This document shows positions 37,793 through 45,861 of a stretch of 64,000 nt of DNA, one piece after another. Source of the stretch: Enterovibrio norvegicus_B. GTDB lineage: Bacteria > Pseudomonadota > Gammaproteobacteria > Enterobacterales > Vibrionaceae. The translations under genes and the position numbers were made by a program. Each line of letters begins with the position of its first letter. Within the stretch, counting starts at the first letter, position 1. The stretch covers positions 708,458 through 772,457 of the forward strand of contig NZ_MDAG01000057.1 in the NCBI RefSeq assembly GCF_002876705.1, in the 5' to 3' direction. Below the pieces are notes generated by a model. The model was not told the DNA's origin. It did no database searches and worked only from the letters and a program-made list of their open reading frames with translations.

Positions 37793-38848
37793 ATGACCAA
37801 CACGGCTGACAAAGCATCATGGATGAGCGGGCTTACCCGCTGGCGCGAAAGCCAGCGTCGCATCAATGTCATGGCACTTCATGATATTGCGTCTGACATG
37901 TTTAGCGAGAATGCCAGTATTCACATGTGCTATCCCTTTGGCGATCAACACGGGGCAAGCGCATGGATAAACAGCAGCTATCACGCGCTTGTCACGGCAA
38001 TTCCCGATGCGGAAAGGCGCGACACCATCGTCATTAACGGGCAAGACCAACAAGGAAATAGCTGGGTGGGTTGTTGCGGATATTACTGCGGCACCTTCAT
38101 CTCCCCATTTTTAGACATACCGCCAACGGGGCAATTTGTGCACATGCGGTACCACGAGTTTTACCGCATTACCCCAAATGGCATCGAAGAAGTACACGTG
38201 ATTTGGGACATCGTGGAAGTCATGAAGCAAGCCAACGCATGGCCGCTGTCACCCTCACTTGGCCGAGAGGGCCTTGTCCCCGCCCCTGCCACGTTGGACG
38301 GTATCAAACCTATAAATAGCGAGCAAAGCGGTGATGACAATCTTGAAATTGTCATCCGTATGCTCAACAACCTCGGGCAGCATCCCTCGCAAGGCGGCCC
38401 TGATGTAATGAGGTTGCCGGAGGCTTGGCATGAAGATTTAACTTGGTATGGCCCATCTGGCATAGGCACATGTCGCGGTTTGTCTGGGTTTCGTCAGTGG
38501 CATCAAATCCCATTTTTAAACGCGATGCCCGATCGCGGATTGGATAATGAAGACATCACGCTGCATTTCTTTGCACAAGACAATTATGTCGCCGTAACGG
38601 GTTGGCCCAACATGCGCCAAACCTTGTCCGGCGATGGATGGTTAGGTATTGCACCAACAAACCAGAAAATCACCCTACGCAGTCTCGACTTTTGGCGCAT
38701 CGAAGATAAGAAAATCAAAGAAAACTGGGTGCTTATCGATCTATTAGACATTTATGCGCAACTTGGGGTCGATGTTTTTGCGAGACTAAAAGCATTCAAC
38801 ACATCGAGACCGACAGGATCCGTCGCTTTGCCAAAGGAAAGGTTATGA
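37793..38848 (+). CDS. SnoaL-like (NTF2-fold) protein, two tandem domains (paralog C)
   Basis: This 351-residue protein holds two SnoaL/NTF2-like domains (about 15-150 and 185-335). The second has WYGPSGIGTCRGL, VTGWPNMRQ and NWVLIDLLDIYAQLGVDVF, which match paralog A and paralog B. The first has CGYYCGTF..PFLDIPPTGQ. It starts six bases after the HisD-like gene and overlaps the SDR gene by four bases. Probable role in the same pathway; reaction unknown. Confidence 0.8.
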   Translation: MTNTADKASWMSGLTRWRESQRRINVMALHDIASDMFSENASIHMCYPFGDQHGASAWINSSYHALVTAIPDAERRDTIVINGQDQQGNSWVGCCGYYCGTFISPFLDIPPTGQFVHMRYHEFYRITPNGIEEVHVIWDIVEVMKQANAWPLSPSLGREGLVPAPATLDGIKPINSEQSGDDNLEIVIRMLNNLGQHPSQGGPDVMRLPEAWHEDLTWYGPSGIGTCRGLSGFRQWHQIPFLNAMPDRGLDNEDITLHFFAQDNYVAVTGWPNMRQTLSGDGWLGIAPTNQKITLRSLDFWRIEDKKIKENWVLIDLLDIYAQLGVDVFARLKAFNTSRPTGSVALPKERL

Positions 38849-39615
38849 CCATATCGCTACCCATCACACCCTCTTTTGATCTTTTTAACAAACGTGCGCT
38901 TGTATCTGGTGCCTCCTCGGGTATTGGCCTGGCTTGCGCGACAGCACTCGCCAGGGCGGGCGCCCACGTCACCTTAATCGCTCGCCGCGAAGAAAAGCTA
39001 TTAGAACTAAAAGAAGCCCTCGACCAAGAAGGTTATCAATCTGATGTTTTGGTGTTGGATGTCACCCAACTTGATGCGCTTGAGCAAGCTCTGAATGCGC
39101 GAGAACCTTATGACATCGTTTTAAATTCTGCGGGACTTGCGATTCATTCACCCGCGCTCGATACACAGCAAGCTGATTTCGACACGGTCTTCGATCTGAA
39201 TGTGAAAGCCGCGTATTTCTTATTCCAATTTGCCGCTCGTCGTCTAATGGAAGCGCAGAAGCCCGGCAGTTTTATTAGCATTTCCAGCCAAATGGCGCAC
39301 GTTGGCGGCATCGACCGTGCCGTGTATTGCGCCAGCAAACACGCCGTTGAAGGTTTCACCAAAGCCATGGCGATTGAATGGGGCAAACAGAACATTCGTG
39401 TAAATACAATTTGCCCCACGTTCATCAAAACCGAACTCACCGCAAGCACCTTCGCAGATCCAGAAAAGCTAGCATGGCTGCAAAGCAACATTAAATTAGA
39501 TCGTGTCGGTGAAGTGGAAGATTTAATGGGCGCTGTGCTTTACCTCGCCTCTAGCGCTTCAGGCATGGTCACGGGAACCTCGCTCAAAGTTGACGGAGGC
39601 TGGACAGCAGAGTAA
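38845..39615 (+). CDS. Short-chain dehydrogenase/reductase
   Basis: This 256-residue classical SDR has the cofactor motif SGASSGIGLA (about 20-29), NSAGLA, the catalytic Ser in SISSQM, and YCASK (Tyr-x-x-x-Lys). VDGGWTAE closes the chain. It overlaps its neighbours by four bases upstream and one downstream (TAATG). Together with the HisD-like enzyme it suggests two oxidation or reduction steps on hydroxyl or keto groups of one substrate. Confidence 0.9.
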   Translation: MTISLPITPSFDLFNKRALVSGASSGIGLACATALARAGAHVTLIARREEKLLELKEALDQEGYQSDVLVLDVTQLDALEQALNAREPYDIVLNSAGLAIHSPALDTQQADFDTVFDLNVKAAYFLFQFAARRLMEAQKPGSFISISSQMAHVGGIDRAVYCASKHAVEGFTKAMAIEWGKQNIRVNTICPTFIKTELTASTFADPEKLAWLQSNIKLDRVGEVEDLMGAVLYLASSASGMVTGTSLKVDGGWTAE

Positions 39616-40634
39616 TGGCAAACGATAAGATCACCTCAACCGATGTAGCAAAACATGCCGGCGTCAGTCAGTCTGCCGTCAGTCGTGTCTTTACGCCCGG
39701 CGGATCCGCATCCAAGAAAACCATCGATAAAGTCAAAAAGGCCGCCGAAGAATTAGGGTATCGCCCAAACGTACTTGCTCGCGCCATGGTGTCAGGAAAA
39801 AGCCGTGTAATTGGGCTTGTGGTTGCTTATCTCAACAATCAGTTCTACCCCGAAGCATTGGAAAAGCTTTCAAATTTATTGCAAGAACAGGGCTATCACG
39901 TCCTGATTTTCATGGCGAACAATGTCGACAGCGTGGTTGATGAAGTCATTGAAGAAATTCTGGATTACCAAGTCGACGGCATTATCGCCGCCTCCGTGGA
40001 GCTTTCGTCAGAGCTAGCCGTGAGATGCCGTTCGGTAGGCGTTCCTATCGTACTGTTCAACCGCGCCCAACAAGGCGGTGAATTCTCCTCCGTTACCTCT
40101 GACAACTTTAGTGGCGGCATGGCAGCTGCAGAGTTTCTTGTGGCAGGTGGACACAAAAAAATCAGCTACATCGCGGGACTCGAGTGCACATCAACACAGC
40201 GTGACCGAGAAATTGGTTTTCGCGCTGGCTTACAACAAGCCGGCATGGCATTGCACTCACGTGGCGAAGGCATGTTCGATATGGCAAAAGCCAGTGCGGC
40301 AACCAAAGCCATGTTTCAGGACGATCCGCCTGATGCTGTTTTTGTCGCCAATGACCACATGGCACTCGCCGTGATGGACACGCTGCGTTTCGAATTAGGG
40401 CTGCGTATTCCTGACGATGTTTCCGTAGTGGGGTATGACGATGTGCCTGCGGCAAGTTGGCCGAGTTATGGCCTCACCACCCTCGCCCAGCATGCAGACA
40501 TCATGGTCAATGAAACAGTACGTATTCTGTTGCAACAAATCAGCCATGAGAACGATACCCCACAGAAAGTGGCTATCGGTTCGCCGCTCTTGGTTCGCAC
40601 ATCCGCAAAAATCCCCGAAGGTTGGAAATCATGA
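39615..40634 (+). CDS. LacI-family transcriptional regulator
   Basis: This 339-residue regulator has an N-terminal helix-turn-helix, STDVAKHAGVSQSAVSRVF, a hinge helix near 50 and a periplasmic-binding-protein-like effector domain. It is encoded inside the operon, overlapping both neighbours, so it is probably autoregulated with the pathway. The effector should be the imported compound or an intermediate. A candidate operator is the palindrome at 34523-34548. Confidence 0.9.
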   Translation: MANDKITSTDVAKHAGVSQSAVSRVFTPGGSASKKTIDKVKKAAEELGYRPNVLARAMVSGKSRVIGLVVAYLNNQFYPEALEKLSNLLQEQGYHVLIFMANNVDSVVDEVIEEILDYQVDGIIAASVELSSELAVRCRSVGVPIVLFNRAQQGGEFSSVTSDNFSGGMAAAEFLVAGGHKKISYIAGLECTSTQRDREIGFRAGLQQAGMALHSRGEGMFDMAKASAATKAMFQDDPPDAVFVANDHMALAVMDTLRFELGLRIPDDVSVVGYDDVPAASWPSYGLTTLAQHADIMVNETVRILLQQISHENDTPQKVAIGSPLLVRTSAKIPEGWKS

Positions 40635-41599
40635 AAGGCTTTGATAGTAAGTTCACAGACTTTCCCGACTATATCTTGTCCATCACGGAAGAGATTTGGG
40701 AAGGGAGAAATATCCACTCACTGCATGACTACTATTCGTCAGACATTGTCGTGAGAACCCCTGCTGGCATTTCAATTGGCAACAAAGACGTTATCGCGCA
40801 AACCAGCTCCGTGCTCAACGAATTGCCCGATCGGGTATTACTGGGTGAGGACGTGATTTGGTCGGGGTCACCGGAAGAAGGCATGTTGTCTTCCCATCGT
40901 ATTTTATCTCAAGCTACCCATAGCCGTGACGGCCAGTTTGGGAAAGCCACAGGCAAGAAACTTTGTTACCAAGTGATCGCCGATTGCCATGCCATCAACA
41001 ACCAAATCAATGATGAATGGTTGATTCGAGACCAAGGATCGATCGTTCGACAGCTCGGTCATGACCCCAAACAATTCGCGATTGACCAGATCGACGCCGA
41101 AGGCGGTGCAGACAACTGCAACAAGCCTTTTACGCCAGAACAAGACACTTTAGGCCCCTACATTGGCAAAGGGAATGACAACGTCTGGGGCGACGCTTAC
41201 GTCGAAACCCTGAAACGTTTGATGAGCGCGGAATACTCGTGCATTCCAGAAGATTACGATCGCGCATGTCAGGTCGCGCACCCAAGCGGTGAGTCTGGTT
41301 ACTCATGGTCTGCCGTTGAAGCCTTCTGGCTCGGATTACGCGCAAGCTTTCCCGGCGCAACGTTCACCATTGAGCACCAAATTGGCCGAGAAGACCCGTT
41401 AATGCCACCCCGTGCCGCCATTCGATTTTCTCTCTATGGAAAACATGACGGTTGGGGTCGCTTCGGGCAACCGACGGGCGCGGATGTTTACGTCATGGGT
41501 GCTGCGCACGTGGAGTTTGGCCCACGTGGTATCCGACGAGAATCTGTCGTCTTTGATGAAACCGCCATTTGGAAGCAAATCGCCCTGCATACGGGATAG
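40631..41599 (+). CDS. SnoaL-like (NTF2-fold) protein (paralog D)
   Basis: This 322-residue protein has an N-terminal SnoaL-like domain, with an early LHDYYSSDIVVRTPAG.S.GN and later WLIRDQGSIVRQLGHDP, and a second, more diverged NTF2-like domain after about 185. It starts at ATG 40631, which overlaps the LacI stop as ATGA. Six degenerate 19-base repeats follow its stop codon. Its relation to paralogs A-C is more distant. Confidence 0.72.
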   Translation: MKGFDSKFTDFPDYILSITEEIWEGRNIHSLHDYYSSDIVVRTPAGISIGNKDVIAQTSSVLNELPDRVLLGEDVIWSGSPEEGMLSSHRILSQATHSRDGQFGKATGKKLCYQVIADCHAINNQINDEWLIRDQGSIVRQLGHDPKQFAIDQIDAEGGADNCNKPFTPEQDTLGPYIGKGNDNVWGDAYVETLKRLMSAEYSCIPEDYDRACQVAHPSGESGYSWSAVEAFWLGLRASFPGATFTIEHQIGREDPLMPPRAAIRFSLYGKHDGWGRFGQPTGADVYVMGAAHVEFGPRGIRRESVVFDETAIWKQIALHTG

Positions 41600-41712
41600 C
41601 TATTGCGATTCTAGAGAGCTATTGCAATTCAAAAGCGCTATTACGATTCAAGGAAGCTATCACAAAACAAGAGAGCTGCCGCAATACGAGATAGCCGCCA
41701 CAACAAGGAGTG
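41599..41712 (+). repeat. Degenerate 19-bp tandem repeat, about six units
   Basis: Units start at 41599, 41618, 41637, 41656, 41675 and 41694 with exact 19-base spacing. Unit 1 is GCTATTGCGATTCTAGAGA and unit 2 GCTATTGCAATTCAAAAGC; later units drift (GCTATCACAAAACAAGAGA, GCTGCCGCAATACGAGATA). The array fills the gap between paralog D and the bicupin gene and ends in that gene's ribosome-binding site. Confidence 0.78.
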
Positions 41713-41716
41713 TTAG

Positions 41717-42676
41717 ATGAAACAACCGCAATGGGTAAGGTTTGGAGACCTGATACCGTGTCGTTCCGCCTTTATCGACGCGCATACGCCGGGCTCTGAT
41801 CAGAAAGAAAACTTTACCATCATTGGTGGTGGTGTGTCTGAAAGCCCCGACCAGCACATTCATATTCAAGCCACACCGGGCTTTAATATTGGCGCGGCAG
41901 GCCAACCACCGCGCTGTTTCAATTCTCTTCACTCTCACAACACGGCAGAAGTCTTTTTTGTGCTCAAAGGTCGTTGGCGTTTCTTTTGGGGAGAAACCGG
42001 CGAAGACGGAGAGGTTGTGCTCGAAGAAGGCGATATTTTCAACATTCCCACCCGCATGTTCCGCGGCTTTGAAAACATTGGCAGCGATTACGGCATGATC
42101 ATGTCCATCCTTGGTGGCGATGATGCGGGTGGTGGCGTCATTTGGGCCCCTCACGTTCGAGCCGCCGCCGACGCACATGGTTTGGTATTAGGTGAGAGTG
42201 GCCGTTTGTACGACACAGAGAAAAACGAAACCTTGCCGACCGGCGAAAGCGAAATGCCACTGCCTGAAGCGCAATGGCTCAACGCCCTGCTTCGTCCAGA
42301 TGCGGCAACCGTGGTGAAGCATTATGTTGCGCGCTATTGGGATATGGTCGCCATGTCGGCAAAACAGCCTGTGATCGTGATTGGCGAAAAAGGATTGCTC
42401 AAAGACAAACCAGGGTTCGAGGTGGATTTCCTCACTCGCTCGTCACTCGGCCAACAAACACAAATTGCTAAAAAAGATGTGGTGTTGATGGTGATGCGCG
42501 GGCATTGGGTGCTCGCATGGGAAGGCGAAACACTGACCCTCAATCCCGGTGACACCGTTTGGCTTCCGGAAGGAACGCCTTATACCTTAAGCGTGAATGT
42601 CTCTGGCGAAGCGAGTCTTTTCCGCGTCACGCGAACAGACGATGCAGCAGGGCTAACCTGGGCAGGTGATGCGTAA
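41717..42676 (+). CDS. Bicupin-domain protein
   Basis: This 319-residue protein contains two cupin domains. The first has a metal-binding motif HSHNTAEVFFVLKG (His72, His74, Glu78) and EEGDIFNIPTRMFRGFEN. The second, near 240-300, keeps the fold (VLMVMRGHWVLAWEGE, LNPGDTVWLPEGTPY) but lacks the HxH pair. Bicupins include gentisate-type dioxygenases, oxalate decarboxylases and sugar-acid isomerases. AAGGAG lies upstream of ATG 41717. The stop overlaps the hydrolase start (TAATG). Confidence 0.82.
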   Translation: MKQPQWVRFGDLIPCRSAFIDAHTPGSDQKENFTIIGGGVSESPDQHIHIQATPGFNIGAAGQPPRCFNSLHSHNTAEVFFVLKGRWRFFWGETGEDGEVVLEEGDIFNIPTRMFRGFENIGSDYGMIMSILGGDDAGGGVIWAPHVRAAADAHGLVLGESGRLYDTEKNETLPTGESEMPLPEAQWLNALLRPDAATVVKHYVARYWDMVAMSAKQPVIVIGEKGLLKDKPGFEVDFLTRSSLGQQTQIAKKDVVLMVMRGHWVLAWEGETLTLNPGDTVWLPEGTPYTLSVNVSGEASLFRVTRTDDAAGLTWAGDA

Positions 42677-43383
42677 TGAACAACGTCTCTCTTGAGCCTT
42701 TGGTATTTCTGCCCGGCATGATGTGTGATGAGCGCTTGTTTGCGCCACAAATAGCAGCATTCCAAACAGATCGAAACGTCATAGTGATGGATATTGCTTC
42801 TGAAGAATCCATGGCATCACTCGCCAGAAAAGTGCTCAAAAATGCGCCTGAACGTTTCGCACTCGCGGGGCTATCTATGGGCGGCATATTGGCGATGGAA
42901 GTCTATCGACAAGCACCTCACCGTATCAGCAAGCTCGCACTCATGGACACAAACCCTTGGGCAGAAATCGACGAGGTAAAAGCAGGACGACAGATCCATC
43001 TTGATCGTGTCGCCAACGGGGAGCTTCTGGGTGTCATGCAAGAGGTCATGATTCCTAAGTATCTTCACCGAGACCACCCCACCCCCTATATCGAAGCAAC
43101 TTGTCTTCAAATGGCGAAAAGCCTCGGCGACGCAGCATTCGTCAATCAATCACTGGCGCTCAGAGACCGACCAGACCAACAAGACACCCTAAAGCATGTT
43201 GATGTTCCCACCTTGATTTTAATGGGTGAAGACGATCAGCTGTGCCCAAAAGACAGACATGATGCGATCAAAGCACTGATCCCTCATGCAGATTATGTGG
43301 TCATCAAAAAAGCAGGCCATCTTCCCACTCTCGAACAACCGGAGGCAACCACGCGCGCCCTTGCTGCTTGGTTGAAAAGTTAA
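42676..43383 (+). CDS. Alpha/beta-fold hydrolase
   Basis: This 235-residue protein has the nucleophile elbow GLSMGG (about 61-66), LMGEDDQLCPKDRHD carrying the acid Asp, and KKAGHLPTLEQP with the catalytic His. This completes a Ser-Asp-His triad. It is linked to both neighbours by TAATG overlaps. It may cleave an ester, lactone or C-C bond in the pathway. Part of its 3' end is present as a decayed copy at about 57330. Confidence 0.88.
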   Translation: MNNVSLEPLVFLPGMMCDERLFAPQIAAFQTDRNVIVMDIASEESMASLARKVLKNAPERFALAGLSMGGILAMEVYRQAPHRISKLALMDTNPWAEIDEVKAGRQIHLDRVANGELLGVMQEVMIPKYLHRDHPTPYIEATCLQMAKSLGDAAFVNQSLALRDRPDQQDTLKHVDVPTLILMGEDDQLCPKDRHDAIKALIPHADYVVIKKAGHLPTLEQPEATTRALAAWLKS

Positions 43384-44078
43384 TGGACAAAACGCTCTAC
43401 GAATTACTGATCAGTGTGGACACTCCTACGGTATGTAACGCCATAGAAGTCGCTCAAGGAAAGCGCGGGTTCAACGATTTCACGCGAGGCACGTTACAGG
43501 CTTCAGCGCCCGAGAGTCCCGCTATCGTCGGCTATGCAAAAACAGCAATGATTGCTGCACTAGAACCATCTAGGTTGCCCGTTGATGATGTAAAAAAACT
43601 GCGAATGGACTACTACCGATACATGTCGGAAGCCCCGTTCCCGTCCCTCGCGGTGATTGAAGATTTAGATTTCCCAGACACCATCGGTGCGTTTTGGGGG
43701 GAAATCAATACCAATGTTCACAAGGGGTTTGGTCTGAGTGGTGTATTAACCAACGGTGTGATGCGCGATCTTGGCGATTTGCCTGATGAATTTCTCGTTC
43801 TCGCTGGCTCGGTTGGCCCTAGCCACGGCTTTGTGCATATCGAGAGCATTGGAGAGCCCGTCAACGTATTCGGTTTAAACGTGTCCCACGGAGACCTCAT
43901 CCATGCAGACCGACATGGCGCAGTGGTGATCCCAACTGACATCATTCCGTTGCTCGCCGACGCAATCGAAACCTTGCTCAGGAACGAACAAATCATTTTG
44001 AAAGCAGCAAGAGAAGAAAACTTCGATTTTGAACGCTTCGAACAAGCATGGGCTGAGTTCGAGCGAGTACGAACCTAA
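43383..44078 (+). CDS. RraA-like aldolase/decarboxylase family protein
   Basis: This 231-residue protein belongs to the RraA-like fold, with an early DTPTVCNAIE, GVLTNGVMRDLGDLP near the centre and HADRHGAVVIP near the end. In catabolic operons such proteins are usually class II pyruvate aldolases or oxaloacetate decarboxylases, not RNase E inhibitors. The start at 43383 overlaps the hydrolase stop. It would suit the final C-C cleavage of the pathway. A degraded second copy lies at 57355-57600. Confidence 0.82.
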   Translation: MDKTLYELLISVDTPTVCNAIEVAQGKRGFNDFTRGTLQASAPESPAIVGYAKTAMIAALEPSRLPVDDVKKLRMDYYRYMSEAPFPSLAVIEDLDFPDTIGAFWGEINTNVHKGFGLSGVLTNGVMRDLGDLPDEFLVLAGSVGPSHGFVHIESIGEPVNVFGLNVSHGDLIHADRHGAVVIPTDIIPLLADAIETLLRNEQIILKAAREENFDFERFEQAWAEFERVRT

Positions 44079-44119
44079 CGTTTTATCGTCAGGCGATGCC
44101 CGCATTCGACGATAAGACG
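44079..44119 (+). terminator. Hairpin between RraA-like and TRAP genes
   Basis: CGTTTTATCGTC pairs with GACGATAAGACG (12 bases, one G-T pair) starting at the base after the RraA-like stop. It has no T-run, so it is more likely an mRNA processing or attenuation structure than a full terminator. Confidence 0.55.
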
Positions 44120-44212
44120 ACCAAAAACCACCCAACACAGCCACGGGAAACAACGACACACTGCTCACAGCGAGCGGCGAAGGAATCTTACGGCTGAAAA
44201 AAGGAGTACACC

Positions 44213-45196
44213 ATGAAACTTTCATTGATGATGACCGTCATTGCCGGATTGCTCACCACCAGCGCATCCTATGCAGATACCACCATTCGCATTGGTCACG
44301 CCACCCCAGAAGTTTCTCCTATTCATCAATCGCTTCTTTATTTTGAGGAAGAATTGGAGAAACGTTCTAACGGTGACATCGACGTTGAAATTTATCCCGG
44401 CGGTCAACTCGGCAGCGTCAGAGAGATGACCGAGTTAGTTCAGTCCGGAAACATCACCATGGCAACCGGCGCGTCGGTACACCTGTCTTCTACGGTGAAT
44501 GAACTGGCCGTGCTCGACCAATTTCTGTTGTTTGCGGACGAAGACACTGCACGAAATGTACTTGATGGCGAAGCTGGAAAATCATTGGGAAGCGCCATGG
44601 AGAAACGTGGCTTGAAATCCATGGGGTTCATGGAGTTAGGCTTCAGAAGCTTTACTAACAATCGCGCCCCGCTTGATAGCTACGAGGCATTTGCGGGGTT
44701 GCGTATGCGTTCAGCTGACAACCCTATCGCAATCAGTGCATGGCGTTCTGTTGATGCCGTGCCCATCCCACTTGCGTGGGGAGAGATCTATTCGTCTCTG
44801 CAGCAAAACCTGATTTTCGGACAAGAAAGTGCTCTGTCTTCCATGCTTGTTGAACGCTTTTTCGAAGTGCAGAAATACGTGTCGTTGACCAATCACATTT
44901 ACTGGCCCGAACTCTGGATGGCGAACCTCGAGTGGTACAACGAACTCAATGATAAAGACCGTCAATTGATTGATGAAGTGGCGAGAGAGACTGTCCTACT
45001 TCAACGCGATTTAACGTTAAAAACAAACAATGAAACGTTAGCCGCATTGAAAGAGAAAGGACTGACTGTCAACAGCTTACCGCTAGACGATCGTGAGCGT
45101 TTGGGTAAAACCATGAACACGGCGATTGAAGCAGACATCCGTAAAAAGGTCGGCAGTGATTTCTACGACCAGTTTATGTCGAACCTTCAACCTTAG
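44213..45196 (+). CDS. TRAP transporter substrate-binding protein (DctP family)
   Basis: This 327-residue periplasmic protein has a signal peptide (MKLSLMMTVIAGLLTTSASY, cut near SYA-D). It shows the DctP pattern IEIYPGGQLG-like (here VEIYPGGQLGSVREMTELVQ) and a conserved Arg segment, GLRMRSADNP, that binds a carboxylate. The substrate is therefore probably an organic acid. AAGGAG precedes the ATG. It is the second uptake system in the island, after the ABC importer. Confidence 0.9.
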   Translation: MKLSLMMTVIAGLLTTSASYADTTIRIGHATPEVSPIHQSLLYFEEELEKRSNGDIDVEIYPGGQLGSVREMTELVQSGNITMATGASVHLSSTVNELAVLDQFLLFADEDTARNVLDGEAGKSLGSAMEKRGLKSMGFMELGFRSFTNNRAPLDSYEAFAGLRMRSADNPIAISAWRSVDAVPIPLAWGEIYSSLQQNLIFGQESALSSMLVERFFEVQKYVSLTNHIYWPELWMANLEWYNELNDKDRQLIDEVARETVLLQRDLTLKTNNETLAALKEKGLTVNSLPLDDRERLGKTMNTAIEADIRKKVGSDFYDQFMSNLQP

Positions 45197-45217
45197 TGAT
45201 AACACAGCGCTATCACT
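45195..45217 (+). terminator. Hairpin between TRAP binding-protein and membrane-subunit genes
   Basis: AGTGATA-ACACAGCGC-TATCACT forms a seven-base stem right at the stop codon. It probably allows higher expression of the binding protein than of the membrane subunits. Confidence 0.5.
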
Positions 45218-45360
45218 CATAACGAGAGATAAGTCGCTCACTTAGCACTGCACTTAACACTTAGAGCACCGCGCATAGGGCTTCTCAAAGATTGAGACGC
45301 CCTGTGTTTAACTTGTGCCTAGACCGTTCTCAAATGGGTTGTCAGGGAGAGTCATCCACC

Positions 45361-45861
45361 ATGTTTCGGATCATCGAAAAGTACTTCGAACCTACCATCA
45401 TCGTCACCAGCCTCTTCGCGATCATTGTGTTGGTGTTTGCTGATGTGATCGCGCGCTTTGCCTTCTCAACCTCTATCGTTATCGCCAATGAAATCGCAAG
45501 GCTGTGTTTCGTCTACCTCATTTACTTTGGTATCAGCTACGCCATCCGTGAACATCGGCACATGCGAGTCACCTACTTTGTCGACAAGTTCTCACAGAAG
45601 AAAAAACGCATTGTGATGTTTGTCAGCGAATCCATCTTCCTCATTTACTCCGTCACGGTGTGCTACCTTGGCGTACAAATTACGCAACAAGCCATAGAGC
45701 GCGGTAAAACCTTATCAGCCACACAATGGTCAACGTCTGTGCTTTACGCCGCCATCATATTTTCGGGGTTACTGTGTAGCTTGCGACTTCTCTATTCGTT
45801 GTACCAAATTGGTGTACGTGGTGATCTGAGTCTGTACAACAGCGAGGAGAAACCATCATGA
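45361..45861 (+). CDS. TRAP transporter small permease (DctQ family)
   Basis: This 166-residue protein has four membrane helices and the DctQ pattern ADVIARFAFSTSIVIANEIARL near residue 23. I start at ATG 45361, with AGGGAGAG about 12 bases upstream; an in-frame extension from 45292 lacks support. It overlaps the DctM gene by four bases. Confidence 0.87.
   Translation: MFRIIEKYFEPTIIVTSLFAIIVLVFADVIARFAFSTSIVIANEIARLCFVYLIYFGISYAIREHRHMRVTYFVDKFSQKKKRIVMFVSESIFLIYSVTVCYLGVQITQQAIERGKTLSATQWSTSVLYAAIIFSGLLCSLRLLYSLYQIGVRGDLSLYNSEEKPS

Noticed and set aside
41599..41712. CRISPR-like array
   Set aside because: The units are contiguous 19-base degenerate repeats without spacers, and no cas genes are present.
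43383..44078. RNase E inhibitor RraA
   Set aside because: The catabolic operon context fits an aldolase or decarboxylase of the same fold better.
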